Assembly: GCA_900547285.1 (NCBI GenBank)
Contig: URGF01000063.1
Span: forward strand, 1-10,296
Direction: 5' to 3'
From: an uncultured Collinsella sp.
Lineage (GTDB): Bacteria; Actinomycetota; Coriobacteriia; Coriobacteriales; Coriobacteriaceae
DNA: 10,296 nt
Each line of letters starts with the position of its first letter. Within the stretch, counting starts at the first letter, position 1. The position numbers were made by a program, and so were the translations under genes. This document shows, one piece after another, positions 6,126 to 10,296 of this stretch. Under the pieces are notes generated by a model that was not told where the DNA came from, made no database searches, and saw only the letters and a program-made list of their open reading frames with translations.

Positions 6126-7394
6126 ATGAATACCGAGCTGTTTGATATCAAGATTCGCGCCGTCGAGGGTGGCGTTACGGCGGCTGCCGGTTTTAAGGCC
6201 GCAGGCATCCACGCTGGGTTCCGCAAGAACCCCGAGCGTCTGGATTACGCGCTCGTCGTGCCCGATAAACCCTGTCCTGGTGCCGGCGTGTTTACCACCA
6301 ATCGCTTTTGCGCGGCGCCCGTGCAGGTGAGCCGCGCCAACCTGGGCGGTGCCGACAGGGGCTACGGTATCATCGCCGGCGTTTCGGTCAACTCCGGTAA
6401 CGCCAACGCCGCCACGGGCGAGACCGGCCTTGCATGCGCGCGCGAGACGTGCAGCATCGCATCGCAGGTCATCGGCTGCGAGCCCCAGCAGATTCTGGTT
6501 GCCTCCACGGGTGTGATTGGTCAGATTCTTCCGATCGACACGTTCGAGACTGCCGTTCCTGCCGCCTACGAGGCGCTCTCCGCCCACGGTGGCGCCGATG
6601 CCGCCCGCGCCATCATGACGACCGATACTCATTCCAAGGAGTATGCCGTTCGCTACCGCAGCGAAGCCGCGGGGCACGCAGGCAATGCCTATACGGTGGG
6701 CGGTATGTGCAAGGGCTCGGGCATGATCATGCCCAACATGGCCACCATGATCGCAGTTATCACCACCGATGCCCCCGTCGAGCCGGCGGCGCTCCACGCC
6801 CTGTTGCTCTCCACCGTCAAGCAGACTTTTAATAAGGTAACGGTCGACTCCGACACCTCGACCAACGACACCTGCATCATGCTTGCCTCCGGCGCCGCTG
6901 CTGCAGATGCCGAGCCTATCGTCGAGGGCTCCGATGCCTTTGACGAGTTGGCATTTGCCGTGCACGAGGTGTGCGAGAGCCTGGCGCGCAACATCGCCGC
7001 TGACGGCGAGGGCGCGTCAAAGCTCGTGACGGTTAACGTTACCGGAGCCGCCAACGACGAGGAAGCCGATATCGCCGCCCGTGCCGTCGCCAACTCGCCG
7101 CTTGTTAAGACTTGCATCGCCGGCCACGACTGCAACTGGGGCCGCGTTGCCATGGCGCTTGGCAAGTGCGGCGTGAAGTTTAATCAGGAAGACGTTTCCA
7201 TCGACATGATGGGCGTGCCTGTCTGTCGCGACGGTCTGACTGTTCCCTTTGACGAGGACGAGGCTCTGCGACGTTTCGAGGCGCCCGAGATCGTGATCTC
7301 GGCCGACCTGGGCGCAGGCGAAGCGGCGACGACCGTGTGGACCTGCGACCTCACGCATGAGTACATCTCCATCAACGGCGACTACCGTTCCTAG
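6126..7394 (+). CDS. argJ: Bifunctional glutamate N-acetyltransferase / ornithine acetyltransferase
   Basis: ArgJ moves the acetyl group from N-acetylornithine to glutamate, releasing ornithine. Many family members can also acetylate glutamate from acetyl-CoA, which would explain the lack of argA here. The 422-residue precursor is expected to cleave itself at the conserved MCKGSGMIMPNMATM (194-208) before Thr207, giving an alpha chain (1-206) and a beta chain beginning with the nucleophile. Thr128-Gly129 in ASTGVIG form the expected oxyanion hole. The beta chain shows TSTNDT, GEGA and HDCNWGR, as in the family. AAGGAG at 6109-6114 is the only good ribosome binding site, 11 bases before the ATG, which is somewhat long. 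It follows the branched terminator-like element and is 81 bases before argB. Confidence 0.96.
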   Translation: MNTELFDIKIRAVEGGVTAAAGFKAAGIHAGFRKNPERLDYALVVPDKPCPGAGVFTTNRFCAAPVQVSRANLGGADRGYGIIAGVSVNSGNANAATGETGLACARETCSIASQVIGCEPQQILVASTGVIGQILPIDTFETAVPAAYEALSAHGGADAARAIMTTDTHSKEYAVRYRSEAAGHAGNAYTVGGMCKGSGMIMPNMATMIAVITTDAPVEPAALHALLLSTVKQTFNKVTVDSDTSTNDTCIMLASGAAAADAEPIVEGSDAFDELAFAVHEVCESLARNIAADGEGASKLVTVNVTGAANDEEADIAARAVANSPLVKTCIAGHDCNWGRVAMALGKCGVKFNQEDVSIDMMGVPVCRDGLTVPFDEDEALRRFEAPEIVISADLGAGEAATTVWTCDLTHEYISINGDYRS

Positions 7395-7475
7395 ATTCCA
7401 GGCACGCTGCGCATCTTGCCGCGATTGCGGACAGCGGAGCACGGCGCGATAACGATACGAAAGACGAGGCAGATT

Positions 7476-8456
7476 ATGAAATTCGCACGCGATTGTCGTT
7501 CGAGCGAATCCAACGAAGCAACCGCGCAGCTGCTGTTCGAAGCGCTGCCGTGGATTAAGAACCTGACCGGCAAGACGGTCGTTATCAAATATGGCGGGGC
7601 CGCCATGGTTGATGAGCAGCTGCGCCGCGACGTGATGAGCGACATCGTTTTGCTCAAGATCATCGGTATGCGCCCCGTCATCGTGCATGGCGGCGGCAAG
7701 GCTATCAACGAGGCGCTGAGCCATTACGATATTCCCGTCGAGTTTAAGAACGGCCAGCGCGTGACCACGCCGGCGACTATGGATATCGTGCGCGAGGTGC
7801 TGGGCGGCAAGGTTAACCAGGAGCTGGTTGCTGCCATCAACCACCACGGCAACCTGGCCGTGGGCGTGTCGGGCAGCGATGCCGGCACGCTCATCGCCGA
7901 GCCGCTCGACCCCGAGCTCGGTCGCGTGGGCAAAGTGACGCACGTCAACACCGACTATATCGAGCGCTTACTCGATAGCGAGTACATCCCCGTCATCGCT
8001 ACCGTCGCGGCGGGGGAGGACGGCGGTTTCTTCAACATCAACGCCGATACCGCCGCCGGTGCCGTTGCCGCGGCGCTCCACGCGCATAAGGCAATCTTTT
8101 TGACCGACGTCGATGGCCTGTACAAGGACTTTAGCGACAAGGACTCGCTTATCTCCAACCTAACGCTCGACGAGGTTAACGAAATGCTCTACGGCGGCGA
8201 GGTCGATAAGGGCATGATTCCCAAGCTGCGTGCGGCCGTCGATGCGCTTGCCGGCGGCGTATTTCGCGCTCACATCATCAACGGCACCACGCCGCATTCG
8301 CTGCTCCTGGAGCTGCTGACCGATGCCGGCGTCGGTACCGTGATCCATTCCACCGAGACGGCTTACGAGTTCGATACGCATCCGCATCCGCTTTCGACGT
8401 TTGCTGCGCGTCTGACCGAGAACCTTGACGAGGTCGAGAAGCTTCAGACGGTCTAG
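7476..8456 (+). CDS. argB: Acetylglutamate kinase, probably arginine-inhibited type
   Basis: ArgB phosphorylates N-acetylglutamate using ATP, usually the controlled step of the pathway. The 326-residue protein has KYGG (38-41), the glycine-rich HGGGK (71-75), NGQRVT (92-97), FNINADTAAG (186-195), DVDGLY (211-216) and DKGMIPK (244-250). These cover the nucleotide and substrate sites of the amino-acid kinase fold. The N-terminal helix QLLFEALPWIKNLTGKT before the first strand, and PHSLLLELLTDAGVGT (273-288) near the end, are hallmarks of the hexameric, arginine-feedback-inhibited class. About 35 extra residues follow the usual C-terminus. I start at ATG 7476, with GAGG 6 bases upstream; an in-frame TTG 60 bases earlier has no ribosome binding site. 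Confidence 0.96.
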   Translation: MKFARDCRSSESNEATAQLLFEALPWIKNLTGKTVVIKYGGAAMVDEQLRRDVMSDIVLLKIIGMRPVIVHGGGKAINEALSHYDIPVEFKNGQRVTTPATMDIVREVLGGKVNQELVAAINHHGNLAVGVSGSDAGTLIAEPLDPELGRVGKVTHVNTDYIERLLDSEYIPVIATVAAGEDGGFFNINADTAAGAVAAALHAHKAIFLTDVDGLYKDFSDKDSLISNLTLDEVNEMLYGGEVDKGMIPKLRAAVDALAGGVFRAHIINGTTPHSLLLELLTDAGVGTVIHSTETAYEFDTHPHPLSTFAARLTENLDEVEKLQTV

Positions 8457-8525
8457 CTGACCCGCAGCCGCCCCATTCCTGCACCCATAGCCCCGCGCCG
8501 TCTGGCGCCCAACGAAAGGCATCCC

Positions 8526-9809
8526 ATGTCACTTGCAGCTCAGCAATCGCTTGAATCCCATTACGTTATGCATACCTTTGGCCGCTCTCCGGTCGAGTTT
8601 GTCGAGGGTCACGGCATGAAGCTCACCGGCGACGATGGCCGTGAGTATCTTGACTTTCTTGCCGGCATCGGCGTGTGCAGCCTAGGTCATGGCAACCTGG
8701 CTGTGCTCTCGGCGCTCGAGGCACAGACCAAAAAGCTCATGCATGTCTCCAATTACTTCTACATCGAGCAGCGTGGACAGGTCGCGGCGCTGCTGTCCAA
8801 GCTTGCTAACGACGACGTAGATGGTGCGCGCGTGCTTGCCGATGCCATTGCCGCCGGCGATGAGACCACAGCAGCTGCTCTTGGTGCCCCGGCTGCGGGC
8901 GAGCAGGTGTGGGAGACGTTCTTTGCCAATTCCGGCGCCGAGGCCAACGAGGGCTCGATGAAGCTCGCACGCCTGTACGCCAAGCGTGCCGGTAATGGCG
9001 GCAACACCATCGTGTGCATGCGCGGCGGATTCCACGGCCGTACGCTCGAGACCATTGCCGCCACCATGCAGGATTGGCTGCAGGACAGCTTCCGCCCGCT
9101 GCCGGGTGGCTTTGTGGCCTGCACGCCCAACGATGTCGATGAACTGCGTGCGATCTTTAAGCAGCTGGGCAGTGAAATATGCGCTGTAATGCTCGAACCG
9201 ATCCAGGGTGAGAGTGGCGTGCACCCTATGACCGAGGAGTTTATGGCGGCAGCGCGCGACCTGGCACACGAAGTGGGCGCCGTGCTTATCGCCGACGAGG
9301 TCCAGTGCGGCATCTTCCGCTCCGGCAAGCCATTTGCGTTCCAAACCTATGGCGTGGAGCCCGACATCATGAGCCTTGCCAAGGGCATTGCCGACGGCGT
9401 GCCCATGGGTGCCGTCGTGGCAAAGAAGGAGATTGCCGACGTGTTTAAGCCGGGCGACCACGGCTCGACCTTTGGCGGTAGCTGCCTGGCCATCACGGCG
9501 TGTGCCGCGACGCTCTCCGCGCTCGTGCGCGGCGATTATGCCGACCATGCTGCCAAGGTGGGTGCCTATATGGAGGCAAAGCTCGCCAAGCTGCCGCACG
9601 TGACCGAGGTACGTGGTCGCGGCTTGATGCTCGGCTGTGATTTGGATGATGCCGCGGGCGACGCGCATGATGTTGTTGCCCGCGCGCTGGCCGCCGGTGC
9701 CGTGATTAACGCTACGGGTACCCATACGCTGCGTTTCCTGCCGCCGCTCGTCTGCGAGGAAGCCGACGTGGACAGTCTGATCGAGATCCTGTCGGGTGTC
9801 TTGGGCTAA
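8526..9809 (+). CDS. argD: Acetylornithine aminotransferase
   Basis: ArgD is a PLP enzyme that converts N-acetylglutamate semialdehyde and glutamate to N-acetylornithine and 2-oxoglutarate. The 427-residue protein shows the class III aminotransferase order: FLAGIGVCSLGH (44-55), NSGAEANE (135-142), FHGRT (169-173), LEPIQGESG (223-231), IADEVQCG with Asp257, SLAKGIADG with PLP-binding Lys286, and STFGG (314-318). GAAAGG ends 6 bases before the ATG. It differs from typical ArgD by an Ala-rich insert (about 95-126) just before the cofactor-binding NSGAEANE strand, which makes it about 30 residues longer than usual. Some enzymes of this family also act in lysine synthesis or on related omega-amino substrates, but the position after argB fixes the main role. 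A terminator follows. Confidence 0.95.
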   Translation: MSLAAQQSLESHYVMHTFGRSPVEFVEGHGMKLTGDDGREYLDFLAGIGVCSLGHGNLAVLSALEAQTKKLMHVSNYFYIEQRGQVAALLSKLANDDVDGARVLADAIAAGDETTAAALGAPAAGEQVWETFFANSGAEANEGSMKLARLYAKRAGNGGNTIVCMRGGFHGRTLETIAATMQDWLQDSFRPLPGGFVACTPNDVDELRAIFKQLGSEICAVMLEPIQGESGVHPMTEEFMAAARDLAHEVGAVLIADEVQCGIFRSGKPFAFQTYGVEPDIMSLAKGIADGVPMGAVVAKKEIADVFKPGDHGSTFGGSCLAITACAATLSALVRGDYADHAAKVGAYMEAKLAKLPHVTEVRGRGLMLGCDLDDAAGDAHDVVARALAAGAVINATGTHTLRFLPPLVCEEADVDSLIEILSGVLG

Positions 9810-9834
9810 CGCGGTGCAATAACTCAATTTGGAC

Positions 9835-9894
9835 CGGGTTCCGGACTGCGGACGTGCCCTATGCGGCATGATTCAGCGGTCTGGAGCCCGTTTT
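9835..9894 (+). terminator. Intrinsic terminator of the arginine operon
   Basis: A 15-bp stem (9835-9849 with 9876-9890, three wobble pairs) encloses a small GTGCC/GGCAT hairpin and is followed by TTTT at 9891-9894. It begins 26 bases after the argD stop and ends the argCJBD transcript. Confidence 0.8.
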
Positions 9895-9913
9895 GCCTTA
9901 GATTTGCTAAGGC
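9895..9913. other. Short stem-loop after the arg terminator
   Basis: GCCTTAG (9895-9901) and CTAAGGC (9907-9913) form a perfect 7-bp stem with a 5-base loop. It touches the T tract of the preceding terminator and has no T tract of its own on either side. It may be a back-up stop or simply part of the terminator region; the role is unknown. Confidence 0.5.
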
Positions 9914-9925
9914 AGGGAGACCTGC

Positions 9926-10142
9926 TGGTCAAAAAACATCAAATATGAGTACTGTTACCGATTTGGTAGCAGCAATTTTGGACTAATAAGGCCAGATAGC
10001 AAGTCGAAATGGCGATGAAAGCACGATTTTGATCCAACTGTTAGTACTTATAATGGACATATGTTGCGTAACTTAAGCAAATACTATCTTTTTATATGTT
10101 GCAAACAAAGTAGCAGTACTCATTTTTGCCATTTTTTGACCA
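9926..10142. mobile_element. MITE-like AT-rich element with 33-bp terminal inverted repeats
   Basis: The 33 bases at each end (9926-9958 and 10110-10142) are imperfect inverted copies with about 28 matches. Both start TGGTCAAAAAA and share ATGAGTACTG. The 217-bp interior is far richer in A and T than the surrounding DNA and has no coding frame of note. It contains CTGTTACC/GGTAGCAG, a hairpin next to the left repeat (9952-9972), a 9-base direct repeat ATATGTTGC (10059-10067 and 10094-10102), and a TATAAT at 10049. I see no convincing target-site duplication. A non-autonomous miniature transposable element moved by a transposase elsewhere is the best reading; an intergenic repeat family of another kind is possible. 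Confidence 0.55.
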
Positions 10143-10165
10143 CGGCCTTTGCGATAGATGTGCTG

Positions 10166-10190
10166 GCGGGTTCGAATCCCTCTGCGATGG
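10166..10190 (+). other. tRNA T-arm-like fragment (possible attachment-site remnant)
   Basis: GCGGG TTCGAAT CCCTC (10166-10182) has the form of a tRNA T-arm, with a 7-base loop and four of five stem pairs. A 7-base acceptor-like strand (TGCGATG) and a G follow. No matching 5' strand, D-arm or anticodon arm is visible in the preceding bases, where the AT-rich element lies instead, and CCA is not encoded. A complete tRNA is excluded. A 3' tRNA fragment, such as is left by an integrated element, is possible, but so is chance. Confidence 0.25.
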
Positions 10191-10194
10191 GCCC

Positions 10195-10225
10195 AAAAAA
10201 GAAAGGCCCCCATTGCTGGGAGCCT
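10195..10225 (-). terminator. Minus-strand intrinsic terminator
   Basis: AGGCCCCCA (10204-10212) and TGGGAGCCT (10217-10225) form a stem with one mismatch and a TTGC loop. Read on the minus strand it is followed by TTTCTTTTTT (complement of 10195-10204). This is a textbook terminator for a leftward transcript entering from the right edge. Confidence 0.7.
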
Positions 10226-10231
10226 ATCAAA

Positions 10232-10296
10232 TCAGTGGTGGGCGATGAGGGATGTCCGCGTGCGGCTGGCGCCGCCCGCTTCCGCTTCGGGCCTGC
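10232..10296 (-). CDS. Possible C-terminal end of an unidentified minus-strand gene (partial)
   Basis: On the minus strand an open frame runs in from the right edge and stops with TGA at 10234-10232, seven bases before the minus-strand terminator. Its last 20 residues end in RTRTSLIAHH, and G or C dominates the third codon positions, as in the genes of this window. A second frame ending at 10227 is also open but has less coding-like codon use. The fragment is too short to identify; the case for a gene rests mainly on the terminator placed directly after it. Confidence 0.3.
   Translation of the reverse strand, partial: RPEAEAGGASRTRTSLIAHH

Noticed and set aside
5787..6965. Long minus-strand open frame opposite argC and argJ (392 codons)
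   Set aside because: It is the antisense shadow of two genes with full family motifs. High-GC coding sequence often leaves long open antisense frames, and the translation matches no known protein pattern.
7416..7475. Longer N-terminus for ArgB from TTG 7416
   Set aside because: There is no ribosome binding site before it, and the added basic residues are not part of the family. ATG 7476 is preceded by GAGG at proper spacing.
8682..9869. Long minus-strand open frame opposite argD (395 codons)
   Set aside because: It is the antisense shadow of argD, rich in His, Arg and Gly as expected from complemented coding sequence, and it crosses the arg operon terminator.
9945..9986. Very short frame (MSTVTDLVAAILD) at the left end of the AT-rich element
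   Set aside because: It has no ribosome binding site and only 13 codons; the start lies in the conserved inverted repeat, which explains the sequence better.
10029..10054. TTGATC with TATAAT as a promoter inside the MITE-like element
   Set aside because: The spacing is only 14 bases, too short for a normal promoter, and no gene follows on the + strand within the window. The good -10 is recorded in the element's entry only.

Overview
The window is a GC-rich, tightly packed bacterial chromosome segment with every recognised gene on the + strand. The mix of a dedicated riboflavin ECF transporter with a fused double ATPase, a four-gene arginine cluster, and the style of the proteins suggests an anaerobic gut actinobacterium of the Coriobacteriia, probably Collinsella or a close relative. 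That assignment rests on protein resemblance, with no marker gene in the window.

Region 1 (1-53) is a strong bidirectional hairpin terminator that separates the window from whatever lies to the left. Region 2 (about 211-4660) is a vitamin B2 locus: a putative extended -10 promoter, a complete FMN riboswitch whose closing stem appears to cover the ribosome binding site, then ribU (substrate-binding membrane protein), a single gene encoding fused EcfA1-EcfA2 ATPases, and ecfT. The three transporter genes overlap by 4 and 1 bases. Two tandem paralogous genes for small flavin-split-barrel (pyridoxamine-phosphate-oxidase-like) proteins follow 30 bases later and are probably co-transcribed. FMN-dependent control of riboflavin uptake would therefore also set the level of two putative flavin-binding proteins.

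Region 3 (4664-4920) is a regulatory gap with a nested GC-rich hairpin and a 37-bp palindrome that resembles a pair of ArgR operator half-sites. Region 4 (4921-9894) is the arginine operon argC-argJ-argB-argD, which converts glutamate/N-acetylglutamate to N-acetylornithine and recycles the acetyl group to yield ornithine. A branched intrinsic-terminator-like structure with a T6 tract sits between argC and argJ, directly upstream of the argJ ribosome binding site, and could throttle the last three genes. A 15-bp-stem terminator closes the operon after argD. The carbamoyltransferase and later steps (argF, argG, argH) are not here.

Region 5 (9895-10296) has no complete gene. It holds a small hairpin, a 217-bp AT-rich element bounded by imperfect 33-bp inverted repeats (MITE-like, no transposase), a short stretch that looks like the T-arm end of a tRNA, and a terminator pointing left that probably ends a minus-strand gene entering from the right edge.

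I found no CRISPR array, defence system, phage gene or complete tRNA/rRNA. The coding content is ordinary metabolism; the less explained material is in the intergenic DNA.
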